From NCBI GenBank assembly GCA_036172665.1, contig CM069873.1, positions 48,268,001 to 48,332,000 on the forward strand: a DNA stretch of 64,000 nucleotides, given 5' to 3'. How positions within the stretch are numbered: position 1 is the stretch's first letter; each line of letters begins with the position of its first letter. This DNA comes from Prosopocoilus inquinatus. Lineage: Eukaryota; Arthropoda; Insecta; Coleoptera; Lucanidae. A model generated the notes under the pieces. That model searched no databases. It was not told the DNA's origin and worked only from the letters and a program-made list of their open reading frames with translations. Shown piece by piece: positions 34,486-46,215 of the stretch. The translations under genes were made by a program, and so were the position numbers.

Positions 34486-36001
34486 TTAGCATTCTCTCTT
34501 ACCTTATTTTTATCACAAATTGTCCTGTTCGTTCGCCTGGGATGGCCGCAAACGAAATTTAAACGTTTAATTAAATAAGAAATCGAATTAATACTTTGGC
34601 TTCTAACAACCGATTCCAAACTTTTCAAAATCAATAAAAGGTAACCATGATAATTTAAAAATATGCTAAGGATTACAGCTTACTGTAAATACAGTGCCAT
34701 CACTGCCGTCCCAGCGACCTGGGGGGAATTATAATTGCGTTTAAAACTGTGGCAGTAGACATAAACCCCTGTGATTCCGAATATGCAAAATATCTATTGC
34801 GATTTGTTTTTGATTGGCTAGTTTTTTGCGTATCCGGATGCATCTGAACTAAGCTTTCATTTGCCCCAAACCACGTGGTATCGGCCATTTCTAATCTTTG
34901 TTACTCTTAGGGAATGCTCATATTATCTTTCTCTCTGTAATGTTAAAACTTATTCAAAATGACGCTAGACTCCATCTAACCTTATTATATCATTGGACAT
35001 AAACGACATATGATTGTTTTATTCACGACCTACTAGATTTCACGAGACGACGTCCCTATACGGCCTGGGCAATTTGTTAGTTCAAGTGTTTCTGCGTTGA
35101 CGCCACTTCGCCAGAAACTGGAAACGGATGTATATCAGTGACGTCATTTTTGACAGATGTCGGCTTCTTTGACAGTTTCGCGTATATGCTCAGTAAAGTT
35201 GTGTTTCTTTGCTCAGGTTGGCTCAGGTATAGTTTTCTGGCGGTATTGGTAGACACTACTAATTCTACAAATGATGAAAATGTAACAAATGATGAAAATG
35301 TAACGTAAAAATTACTTGCCCTGTTTGACAAATTTATTCTGATCCTGGCTTGCGAAGCTTTATAATGTAATTTCGTGCTCCATTACGTTATTCCTTTCAA
35401 TAAAAATAATTTAATAATTATAACAAAGTAGTTTTAATTAATTCGCACCGTTGCACTGTCATAAATGTGCATTTGACGTTTGCGACGTTTAAGTGTCAGA
35501 AAACTTCGAAATGTCGACTTTAAATTTATTTTATGTGGGAAATATTTTGCCTCATGTTAAGACAGAATCTTATGTTCTTTAGCCTTGTTCTTTTTTATAT
35601 CAAATGTAATGTTTTAAAATGTTTATTAACGCTTGCCATAAAATTTGGCAATGTACTTTTGAATCACTGGGAAAAATATTTACATAATTCAATATGTATG
35701 AAAATACCATCATCTTTCGCTCGGCAATTTTCGTGGCGCCTTCGGGTCTGATAGTGGCTAGACTCTAGTGGGCATATTCTCAATCTCAATCATAGATTAT
35801 CTCAATTTTAAAACATCCGCGCAGAAGGGGAGGAAGATATTTTTAAGTCCTCCGGTCTTAGTTCTCGGTTGCACTAGGCTCAAAATTAATTTCCGAAGTA
35901 CAACCAACTAAGTGTATGCCATCTCGCGGTAAAATTTTAATACATAAATCTGGTGCAAAATTTCTACAGGGCTGACAGGTCTGCTTTAGTTGTTGTCTGT
36001 G

Positions 36002-37553
36002 ACTTAATATTTTGAAACTGAACACGGTTTTCGACTTTATAATATATATTTTCGATAGTACATACTAAGGTGTACAAGATACCATCAAAAGCAGAAAATC
36101 AAAAATTTTGGACTTAGCACGTTCTTTTCCTGGACCCTTCACATTGTTAAAGCCAAACAAATTTAATTGCTTTTTTCTTAATTTATAAAAAATTAACAGC
36201 TAAAATCCAGCAAATTTGGTATTAAAATGTTTTAAATTTTATGATCTTTCTGACTAAGTACATAGGATGTACTCATGTAAATTTATTCAGGCAGATAATA
36301 TAAAGCGATTTCTGTTCCTCGATGTTAATCGTTATGTCCTAATATCAGACGGGCATACGGTATATTTTCTCGTCCTCTGTGCAAAGGATACCATTGCAAA
36401 CCTAACTAGGATAAGTCATGTTTAACTGTGTAAAGCTGTTACCAACCAACAATTTAAAACCTCTTCGTATTCTCCGTAAAATTATTTCAGGTGCGATACG
36501 TGTTTCGTAAAATATGTGTAATTTTATTAGCATATATGTATATATAGGGTGACTTTAAATTCCTTGGACATGGCTTAACCACAAATTCCTGACCTCAAAA
36601 TACGACGATTTAACCGAACTTATCTATATCTACAACCGCCTCGTTAAGTCGGTATTCTTCTTCAAAATTCTTGAAGAGAAAGTTAATTTTTCTTATAACA
36701 AAGGAACGCCCGAACCGATTTGGATGATATTTGGTATGAGGTCCTACAATAAAATAAGTCACAAGGTGGTTTTAGTTAATTGCCGTCAACTGCTAGCGTG
36801 AAAACCAGGATTGCCACAACACATATTTTAGTATAACATTTTCGAGGTTAAAAAGTCAGCTTTAGTTAATAAATTTTTAGAAAGAAGCATTCCATATGAT
36901 TTTTTTTGTGTCTTTGTTAACTTTGATATTTAAAATCTAATTGGCTCCAGCAATTCTTATTGAAAACAGGTGTACTTTATTGCATTTTACGTGATTATTT
37001 AATTTATTTTCAAAATGAGTTATTCATTTGTAAACTAAAAGGTATTTGTTTTTCTGTGTACGTAGAATCTGCTGACTTAAAATTCTAAATTAAAGTTTTT
37101 CAAAAAAGACACTACAGGCATTTAGATTTTTCTGTTTTCTGACTAAACAGTAACAGATAGCAAAGTTGGCAATGATACATAAAAGGTTACTAATGAAAAA
37201 CTCTTTCTGAAAATAAATTAGTTATACACCTAGAAGGCACTAACCGTTTTCAATAAGTACCTCTGCAGCCATTTAGATTTTCTTATTCCGTGCCTAAATG
37301 GTAAAGTTATTTTCCTAACCTCAAAAAAAATATGGTAAGATATGTGTTGCGGAAAACTAAGCAGCGGATAAATTCGTCGATATTTTTAAGGCGATAAATT
37401 TTTAAAAAATTATGCGGACACGTCAATTTCGCCTAATTTTTTTCTTGCCCCTTCCAGGCACTATTTTTAATACTACAAGGTATTTACAAAAAGCTGGGCG
37501 AGTGTTTATTTAATTTTTTTAATACTTCAACAGGAACAGGAAAGGTGTGCGAG
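36002..37553. other. Non-coding stretch
   Basis: No gene is seen. Near 36547 'TAGGGTGACTTTAAATTCC' and the sequence to about 36850 look like an old transposon end, but I could not pair it with a second end. Confidence 0.4.
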
Positions 37554-37556
37554 TTA

Positions 37557-37684
37557 GGTCCGGTTTCACCATCACAGTTTAACTTTAAACTTCGCTTTAT
37601 CCCCATGGCAACAATTGCAAGGATAATTGTTTCCATAGGAATAAAACTGGGCTTAAAGTTAAACTGTAATGGAGAAACCGGACC
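37557..37684. repeat. Small palindromic MITE (Harbinger-like)
   Basis: The 128-bp element has ends GGTCCGGTTTCACCATCACA and the near-complement, and flanks TTA and TAA. Internal blocks AGTTTAACTTTAAAC and GTTAAACTGTAATGG pair. A diverged member with the same layout is at 48723-48850, where TTA is duplicated exactly. Confidence 0.75.
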
Positions 37685-37687
37685 TAA

Positions 37688-38719
37688 CTCGTACACCTTT
37701 CCTGTCCATTCAAGGGCTATTAGAAGCATCGCAGCCGCGCAAAGGTGGAAGGAGTGAATAGTACATTCGGTGTGAAAAGCGTTTGTACTAAGTGGGCCCA
37801 ATTCTTAAGCTTGATAATGATGAAACAAAACCTTAACCTTAGATTTTGGAATTACTTCACAGACCGCACCTATCCGGATCTGTCAAATTGGTCCGACTAA
37901 CCACTTAACGTTTCAGACCATGCTGGTCACATTTTAAATCGCGACCAATTTTTCCAATCAGCTGATTGATCACGTGGTGGAATCTGACCATTGACTTAAC
38001 GATTTTGCTCAAAATAACCTTTCACTTAACGCAACCATAATCTCTTCTTGATCTCAGAGACATCTCTCGTTTTTGAAACATATCACAGAGAGGTATCACG
38101 TAGCCTTAATTTTGATTTATACGATCGGCGTATAAAGATAAAGAAAAAAACAAAGTTTAGGTATTCGTACAAATTACATCGAATATTGTGTAAGTACTGG
38201 AAGTGATAATTTTCGTAAAACGGGTTTGAAGGATTTGATTCATTAATTAGTCCTCCGAATACGATTCGTAGTCAATGTTGTACAGATCATTGACGTCATG
38301 CCACCATTTCGGGGTTTTGAGACCCCTATGTTATTTCTTATGGGATTTTGGCCCCGAACCGGCATAGCTTATCTATTGAAATGCAAATAAAAATATCGAT
38401 ACAAGAAAAAATTAGCCGCTACAGTCAACACTAAACAATATTTAAAATAATTGAAATTAATGTTGTACAACTCATTTTTGCAGTGCTGTTACTCATGTCA
38501 ACAGCGCTTTTGAATTTGCGCACTTGTCAAATTTTTAGTTAAATTCATATCCCAGCGCCGTTGACCACAAAAATAATCGGCATAACATTGACTACTCATC
38601 GTATTACATCTGAATATTTTAACTGAACGACATATTTTATAGCTAACTAGATTCAATGAACAGAATATAAAACTACATATCAAGTTTATTTCTTATTAAA
38701 TTAAAAAAAGATTAAAGAA
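37688..38719. other. Non-coding stretch between MITE and hairpin pair
   Basis: No gene is seen. About 37862-38035 resembles the repeat at 33148-33290. The remainder is AT-rich. Confidence 0.4.
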
Positions 38720-38833
38720 GATACAAATTTTTATCAGACAGGCAGACTCCTATCTGATAAAAATTTGTATCCTTCTCCAAGTAAAATAGGGGAAATTAGT
38801 CTGATCTATTTTCCCCTATTTTACTTGGAGAAG
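38720..38833. other. Two abutting perfect hairpins with complementary loops
   Basis: Hairpin 1: arms 38720-38738 and 38753-38771 (19 bp, perfect, starts GATACAAATTTTTATCAGA), 14-nt loop. Hairpin 2 starts at the next base: arms 38772-38795 and 38810-38833 (24 bp, perfect, starts CTTCTCCAAGTAAAATAGGG), 14-nt loop. Loop 1 contains CAGACT and loop 2 contains AGTCTG, exact complements, so the loops could kiss. The pair lies about 110 bp downstream of the aladin stop codon, beyond its likely poly(A) signal. Function unknown. Confidence 0.8.
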
Positions 38834-38945
38834 AAACCAGAATTTCCAGAAAACATAAAGAGAACTTATTGTGTTCGTGGCAAAATTGCTTTCTTCGTTT
38901 CTTTTCATTATTTTTTTTTTAATTTTATTCTTTAATCAGCATTTT

Positions 38946-39943
38946 TTAAGAACCATATAAACTATTATTTAGAGAATTTGAACGAGCAACGTCAGAATAA
39001 ATCAAAGGAAAATATTGAAGTCTTCCACTGGACCAGGCGATGGCTAAACATGCTCCATACTCAATTTTTTTTTTAAACTGTATTGTACATGGAATTTCCT
39101 CAGGAGCTCCGGCAATCAAGCAACTAGAAAAAAAATTGAATAAAGCAAAAAAAAAGGAAGACTTTAAACATACCTGGCATTTAACTGCAAACTAGGCGAA
39201 AACGTGACTGTAAATACAGCCACATAATTTGTTTCCCGAAAAACGACTGCCAAGTGGTTTCCAGAGGAATCCCATTCCATGCTTTGAATGATCCCGCCCA
39301 CAATAACTCCATCAATATCGACTTTACTTGCATCGTATATGGGAATTGCTTGGTTAGGGGAATTGCTCGCATCTTTCGCGAAAATGTAGTCTGATTTTAT
39401 AAATGACAGGGCGTATATTGTTGGTTCATCGTTCGTTGTAAACAAGAACATTGTTCCGTTTGGCGACCAACATGCAGCTTGCACGTTTCCTGTAAGAACA
39501 TTCCAGCGTTCTGCTTGCCAAGTCTGACATTCCCATACCCTAAAGTAAAAAAAAATCCCACGAATGAAAAGAAAATGTAAAATTGATCACTTCATGAAAA
39601 GAAATTTACTAGTGGTAAGTGATGTCCTTTGGTATTTTTGAAACGAATAGTTAAAGAACTCATTCCAAAACAATAAAATATTAAATTACCTAAATATCAA
39701 GGAATTTGTAGAGCTAAACATTTTCTCGCCAGTCGGTGACCATTTCAATAATGTGTTTCCAGTACACCCTGGTTTCTTCAGATTACTAGTTCTATTTAAC
39801 TCAACATTCCAAAGTAGTATAGACGAATCGTAGGCAGCAGCAGTAGCAAGGACATCACCTCGAGGGCTCCATGCAATACTTACAATTGGTCGATGTTCAG
39901 TCTTAGATAAAATAATAGCACTACTAATTGAAGGGCGTGTAAC
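38946..39943 (-). CDS. AAAS: Aladin (AAAS) nucleoporin, last three exons
   Basis: Exons on the minus strand: 39943-39690, 39539-39174 and 39123-38946, all GT-AG with matching phases and no stop until TAA at 38948-38946; together about 265 residues. The sequence shows WD40 repeats in the order and wording of aladin: SIAWSPRGDVLATAAAYDSS, LLKWSPTGEKMFSSTNSLIF, RVWECQTWQAERW, CWSPNGTMFLFTTNDEP, SMEWDSSGNHLAVVF, and near the end FKKKIEYGACLAIAWSSGRL. Aladin is a beta-propeller scaffold protein of the nuclear pore complex. An AATAAA lies 17-22 nt after the stop (38929-38924, minus). The N-terminal half is not found upstream to the 177-residue gene: a mariner relic occupies 40171-40855. So the 5' exons lie farther away, or this is a truncated copy. 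The intact splice sites favour a real gene. Confidence 0.85.
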
Positions 39944-40170
39944 CTGAAAGTTCCACCTATGTACACGAGTGGCTCAATCTCTTTGACTGCCTAGGAAATC
40001 TCAGTAAATATCTTTATAATTAAGTGTATTAGTGGCCTTCCTCTAAGTCATTTACGAGAATGTACTGATGGAAAAAGTACAATGATTGCCCAAATTGATA
40101 GTAATTGACAATATTGCCACTAATGTCGTGCCAATAATGCCAGTAATGCTGGTCGTACTGCTAATAACTA

Positions 40171-40855
40171 TTAGGTTGTTCGGAAAAAAATGTCGTTTTT
40201 TCTTCTAATTTATAATGCTTGTATTAAACGAAATATATTAATTTTCATTAAACTATGCAATTGCCATTTTGATTAGTGATCATTCTGCCAGCATTTGCAT
40301 TCGTCGATGATACCAGTAAACTTCTCTAGAGTTAATGAATTCTTGATATGCCGTATCGACTTCGTGATATTCATTAAAATTTCTGTCTTTAAGGAAATGT
40401 TTCATCGAATAAAACATATTGTAATCCGAAGGAGCAATGTCCGGACTATATGCCGAAAGAGGAAGAAAAGTCCATCCAAGCTCCATCAGGTTTTATTGAG
40501 ATCTAATTGTATTTTGCGGTTTTGCATTATCCTGGTGGTGGATCACGTGATTTATATTTACTAATGCAGGGTACCCTACATGTAAATTTTCGTGTACTTT
40601 GGTAAGTTTAGCACAACAGACTGCAGCATTAACTATATGGACATTTGAACAAGTTCAAAATGGTTCACGCCAAAGATATTCCACCAAACACTGAACATTA
40701 CTTTTCTTCAAAAACGATCTTTGTCCAAGACTGAAAAAGATACTTGTCGGAGATTAAGCCACTATTTATACCAGTAGGGATTCTTAAGATTCGAACTATC
40801 TGCAAAATTTGAGGTGATAAAGGTTTTTTTTTGTTTTCCGAAACAATTTTAATTA
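40171..40855 (-). pseudogene. mariner relic with transposase C-terminus
   Basis: The left end reads TTAGGTTGTTCGGAAAAAAA after a TA, a mariner-type terminus; the right end near 40855 is a diverged complement. On the minus strand the C-terminal part of a mariner transposase is readable: HQDNAKPQ (second catalytic Asp), ELGWTFLP, YSPDIAPSDYNMF (third Asp) and a KHFLKDRNF segment, with a stop between the first two. The N-terminal half is deleted. It lies upstream of the visible aladin exons. Confidence 0.8.
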
Positions 40856-42066
40856 TTTAAAGTAAGATGTCTGGTGTTGTCTGGTGTATTTGAAAATAAT
40901 AACATGACAAACAATTATTTCTGTAATAGAATATGTAAAAGTATATATTAAACGCTTTAGAATTTATGAACAAAAGAAAGCAGCTATTATTGTGTGGATT
41001 ATTAAGAACAGGATATAACTTTGTTTTGAGAATGTGTTCAGATGTTTGCATATTGTTAACATTCTAGTTATTTCACTTTCTTTTGCATTAAACTTTGTAG
41101 CTAATTCTTTCAATGCATTTTGTTTTTCTTTTTAATTATGTTTCCATATTGTTTACATTTTGCCTTCCATAATTATTAAGGATATAACTCCCAGTGAGTA
41201 ATTATATAAAATGTTTCATCTTTTTGACGAAGACTTCTTCTCCGTCCTTATTAAAGGATATAAAAATGACAAATCTCGCTCCTAATTTCCAACATGTTTT
41301 GAAATAAATTCTTTATCTCTGAGAGAACACTATTTAGTGTTTACACTAGAAACCATTTACTTGCTGAAACTAACTGTCGCAGTACAAGTTGAACTAGTAG
41401 ATCTCATGTGTGTTTACACAGGCACTGAGATTTACTCTCCCAATAAATCTAAATAAATTTATCGCTAGTGTCCACGTAGCTTAGCGTATGTTCCTCAGTA
41501 AAATGTACATATTACTTATACACTTTTAATTGCAATTTCTTTTTTCATAAGAATTTCTGCTGGCAAAAGCAAATTTCGATGACAAAAGTTCTCGACGATT
41601 AAGCCTGAGACGATGATCGTATTGACGTGACGTATTTGTGGAATGCTAAGTAAACAAATATAAAATACTCGTGTTGAATTTTGTGTAAAACTAAAAGTAA
41701 GAAACGAGTTTAGAATATTATTTTTTTAAACGTGACAATAATTTGTACAATAACCCCTTGTTACAGCTTATTGCTCTGGACTTCGACTTCACATACAAAA
41801 GAAAACTTAAGCAAAATTGCTTTTTCAGAATTTTAGAACGCACTGATGTAAAACAAAAAGAAAACATGTTGGTAATTATTATCAACATCGTTATCATTAC
41901 ATAAAGTTATTAATTAATGTTTTCAAGATTGGTATATGTTTAATAGATGCTGACATAAGAAAAAAAAATGCCTATGTATACATTTTTAAAATATATATTA
42001 ATTAAACAGAATTTAACGGTTTTATTCTGAAATAATTTTTTTGTGTGCATAGTGCGGCCGTAAGAG
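40856..42066. other. Intergenic stretch upstream of the 177-residue gene
   Basis: AT-rich with no exon recognised on either strand, in particular none of the missing 5' exons of aladin. The last 60 bp before 42067 would hold the 5' UTR of the next gene; GCATAG|TGCGG at 42048-42058 could be a splice acceptor of an upstream non-coding exon. Confidence 0.4.
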
Positions 42067-42664
42067 ATGGCTACTATACCCAGCTATTTACTCATTGACA
42101 CAAAAGAACCAGAAAATCTCACAGTGAAAATGCTCTACGGTATATTAAAACAATTATTCAGGTAAATTTTCAATTTAATTAATTATTCATCAGTTTATTA
42201 ATTTTGTTTTCTCTTTTCTTGTTAGGTTTGGTGTAAAGAGTATTAAAATCCGTGGTAATAGAGGAGTGCTTGTATCCCTTACATATTCACCAAGAGGTGA
42301 AACATTAAGAAAGAAACTAGGAAATGTTCCTGTACATTGCGTTCGATTGAATTTGGAAAATGAAAACGATTTACTTCTCCTAGAAGAAGTAATCATGAAA
42401 TTTCAAGTTAAATTGGGAACCGAGGAAAATTTCAAAGCATTAGGAGATGATAAACCGCAAAAAAAGAAAATTAAATGGCACGAAGAAGAAAAGAATGAAG
42501 AAAAGAATGAAGAAAAGAAAAAGAAAAGAAATTCAAAGATAACGATTTTGGAACAGAAGATATTTCCTCCTCCAGAACCCGCATTGCCTGAATTTATTAC
42601 TGTCTATGACGATGATGCGGACCTTTTTTGTACCCACAAATTTCATTATGAATATAAAGTATAA
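42067..42664 (+). CDS. Two-exon gene for an unrecognised 177-residue protein
   Basis: Exon 1 is 42067-42161 (ATG in the context GAGATGG; donor GTAAAT), exon 2 is 42226-42664, separated by a 64-bp intron with a pyrimidine-rich acceptor. The frame is phase-consistent. Residues 1-100 look like a compact alpha/beta fold (SYLLIDT, MLYGILKQLFRFGVKSIKIR, GVLVSLTYSPRGETLRKKL, VHCVRLNLENENDLLLLEEV). Then comes a highly charged Lys/Glu stretch (about 120-145, EEEKNEEKNEEKKKKR) and a short C-terminal segment ending FHYEYKV. AATAAA motifs start directly after the stop. The exon layout, the intact frame and the lack of TE similarity suggest a host gene. I do not recognise the family; the N-terminal half might be an RRM-like or other small RNA/protein-binding fold, but this is a guess. 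Confidence 0.7.
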
Positions 42665-44215
42665 ATAAATAAAAGAATTATTACATTTTTTTAATTTTAG
42701 TTGACTTTTTTTCACTTTCCAAATTCAGTTAATCTTCAAAAATTATTTTAGCTGTGCTTGATAAGCACTTAAGAAACTGCACCTTTCCACTTAGGGATAA
42801 ACATGAAAGCGATCGTAGGATGTCGCTGTTTCATCTATTTGATAAACATATTGTTCCAAAACAGGTATCTTAATAATAAAATATTATTTTTCATTTTTTT
42901 ATAACTTAGAACATTTTTACATTTGTAAGACGTCCACATCACCCGCTTTAGGAAACTTGTTCTGTCGGCTAGAATCTATGACTAATGGTGTTAAATCTGT
43001 AAATTTTGAAAAACTGAAACACATTACCAAAGGCTTTACAGATTGCTGAAATTGCAAACATATCATATGAAATAAAAAAATGTGCTTATCAAAATCTAAA
43101 ATTTAAATTGTCATAAGGATATACTTAAGAATTAAAACAGTGTAAAATATGTAGAAATGACATGAATACAAATTATAGGTATTATTAAGTGTAGTTCTTG
43201 CTCGGTGAAATAGATGAAAAAATATAACGTTTCGTATGGAACTAGTACTAATAATAAACTAAATTATCATTTTTAAGCATGTTTTTGCGTCAAAAATTAC
43301 ATAACATATTTATATTATTTATTTTTAAATTTGTATAATGATACGAGCAGCGGAAATCGGTTTTTTTCTAATTTCGGAGCTTCCAGTTGTAAATTTATTA
43401 TATTCAGATCCGGTCTTAAAAATACTTTTTTAGAAATTATTTCTTCTGATGACTCTTAACATAGATACGGTCGATATCTTGAAAATATTTCAGAAAAATT
43501 TCATCTGTCGTTTTTGTACTAATCCTCATTGTAACGTCACAATATTTTTTTAATTAAATAAACAAAACACTCATGCTCATAATAAATCAAATGTAGAAGT
43601 TTAATAATTTTTGGTTTTATACAAAATTCAGCATGCGCGTTTTGGTTTGACAAAAATTGTATTAATTAGCATTTTACAAGTACGGCAGTCGACTGAAGTT
43701 TAATCAACTCAATTTTTCTTGAAACCACTACTATTAACTAACAGTATCAGGCGTCCATTTTATTTTTATTTTTGACGTTTCTTCACTCCCTGCTTCTAGC
43801 ACACGTTCTACACCATCATCATGATTCACGATATTAAAATTAAGCAATGTTATTTTTCACTTAATAAGAAAATAAAACTGTAAATATACTTTAAAGTGTG
43901 TTTCATCAAATCAAGTGTAGCATCAAATAATGCAAAATTTTAAAAGAAATTTGCGTTTACAAGCAATGTTATAATATGTAAGTCGATCTAAATCAACAAC
44001 GTGGTTGTTTAAAAATCTGTTTAATACGTTCTTTTTGTTAAATCCAATTTCTGATCGTGATTTATCTTTTTATAAATTTATAATTGTTTCTAGCGAAATT
44101 GATAGTGTATTCCTTTCTATTTACGGTAATGTAAATATGTATAAGAAAAAATCGATAAAAAATCAACATTAAAAATATTCTTCGAGAAAAATTCAACAAA
44201 TAACAGTTACCTGTT
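42665..44215. other. Non-coding; contains a short hammerhead-repeat fragment
   Basis: No gene is seen. 42795-42845 (GCGATCGTAGGATGTCGCTG, then TTTCATCTATTTG) matches the 5' body of the hammerhead repeat but has no ribozyme. The rest is AT-rich. Confidence 0.5.
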
Positions 44216-46215
44216 TAAATAACAGTTAAATGATAGGTAGGAGATTATTGACAACAGTCATCAATTTACCAATAACAGCTATCAGTTCATAAATAACAGG
44301 TTAAAAACAAGTGTCAGTTTATAAATAACTCGTAAATAACAGCTTATTAATATTATATTTTATTTATTAGTTTTGTAATATAAATGTTTCTTTTGTTGAA
44401 AGACACATTGATATTATAGAAAGCTGTAATAAATTATAAGAGAAAATTGTTTTGAGCATAGAATAATTGTTTGCATCAAACTTAAATGATACGACAGAAA
44501 CAATTTTCTCTTTTTACCTAAATTATTTTCTCACATCATTCTTATACTTAAAGTAATTTTCAAATTATTTCTGTCATTTCATTTAAGATTGACGCAAACA
44601 ATTTTTCATGTTATTCTATTCAGTTTTCTTGAAAGGAACATTGATATTTTCAGGAAGCACTAATAAAAATTTGCGAACACGAACAATTAGTTTTTTATTT
44701 CACAAGAACGAAAATTCTCAAATCATTTAGAATTTAGATAACGTCAAGCATATAAGAAAATAATTTTCAATTTTGATTTCATAAACTGCGTATGATTACG
44801 TAAAATCACATTGTTTTACTTCCTCATTATAAAAGTCTAACAACTTCAGAACAGTTATTTTGTGCAGTTTTTATTTTACACAAATAACAGGTAGGAGATT
44901 ATTCACGACAGTTATCAATTTACCAATAAAAAATAAAAGATATAAATATCAATGTAATATATACCGAGTAAACATTGTAATGAATTCTAATATACATGTG
45001 CTTGCTATTAGAGTTTATTCACTCTAACAATATTTCGAAATTCGTACGCTCCTCTGTTATAATACTTCTCCGCGTGATTAGATGAAACTTTCCTATAAAA
45101 AGAATATATTTCTCGGGAGGTCAACAGTGAACTGTTCTTGGTAAGTATTTAAAAAATAATTATAAATAATTAGCAGATAAACAAAGAAATAATAATATTG
45201 AGTGGTTTTCACTGTTTCCTGTATGCTGCCTGTTCTAAAATTTCACTTAATGAAAAATAGTTTTTATTTTCCGCTTTGCTATTTAGCAACGTTTCTAGTT
45301 TTAATGACACACGTTAACGCAGGCGACATTCCAATACAATTTTTTGCTAAATGTGCATAGTTTATTGACTCGACAATACTATACAATATTTCTGAATGAA
45401 GAATAAAACACTTTAATTTCAAATGCAGCGAAAGAACATTTAAAGGGAGATTATTGATAACAGTTATCAATTTACCAATAAAATTACACAGAATGTCTCA
45501 AAAATTAATATCTGAAGCACTCAAATGCACTTAAAGTATGAAAATAAAATTCCAATTCCTATTTAATAATATTCATCTTTTCCCAGAACATTTTCAAATA
45601 CTGCTGTGCTTAGGTCGAATCATCCTAAATGCTAAAGAATAAATCTTTTGACATTAATAAGATATTATGAACTTTGCGAAATATCGTATCTGACAATTTT
45701 CTGTTTTAATTATGCATGTTTCTAAAACCTCTAAAGTATATGGGAAACCTAGACAAATTTGTCCAAATATGTAATAATGTATACGGCGTTCCGTTAGAAA
45801 TAAATGTATTCGGTACCCAAGAAACTAAACACTTAGTAAAGTGCTAAGCGCTTCGCGAAACAACTTTCTGACTCGTCGATTTAAAAGTGTGATTGACCGA
45901 GGCTCGTTCGAGTTGGCTACTTTAAATTACGGAAGAGAACACAGCTTCCTGTAATGTATTCTTATAATCAATTAATTTTTTTTTATTTTGTTTTTCAAGT
46001 ATTTAATTCTTTTTTCAAAAATTTTTAAAAGATTTACGAGTTATCAATTTAGCTATAAAATTATACAGAAATGCCTCAAAATTAATACCTAAATGCATTT
46101 AAAGTACGAAAATGAAATTCCAATTCTTATTTAATAATATTCATTTTTGTAGAACATTTTCAAATACTGCTATGCTTAGGTCGAATCATCATAAATGCAG
46201 AAGAATAAATCTTCT
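44216..46215. repeat. Dispersed direct repeats in AT-rich DNA
   Basis: A block like GGAGATTATTGACAACAGTT plus ATCAATTTACCAATAA occurs at about 44238, 44890 and 45440, with a diverged copy near 46040. A block of about 160 bp ('TTCCAATTCCTATTTAATAA', 'CTTAGGTCGAATCATC') occurs at about 45480-45650 and again at 46060-46210. This is a degenerate higher-order tandem structure with a unit near 0.6 kb. No coding potential is evident. Confidence 0.6.

Larger units (their letters stand above)
32123..36001. mobile_element. 3.9 kb TIR element, copy 2 (inverted relative to copy 1)
   Basis: It has the same CACAGACAACAACTAAAGCA ends as 12389-15806 and is collinear with it on the opposite strand throughout; open frames at 34700-34888, 35077-35331 and 35533-35751 mirror those of copy 1. 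It is longer mainly because of a 549-bp MITE (33937-34485). No target duplication flanks it: TATCTTTGAC on the left and ACTTAATATT on the right. So this copy reached its place by rearrangement, or its flank has since changed. Confidence 0.82.

Noticed and set aside
12389..36001. One giant transposon with 3.4 kb inverted repeats
   Set aside because: Copy 1 has its own 7-bp duplication in a disrupted gene, so the copies are independent elements and not the arms of one.
42749..42850. Possible sixth hammerhead
   Set aside because: Only the body end of the repeat (GATGTCGCTG...) is present; CTTGATAAG and GAAAC nearby do not form the core.
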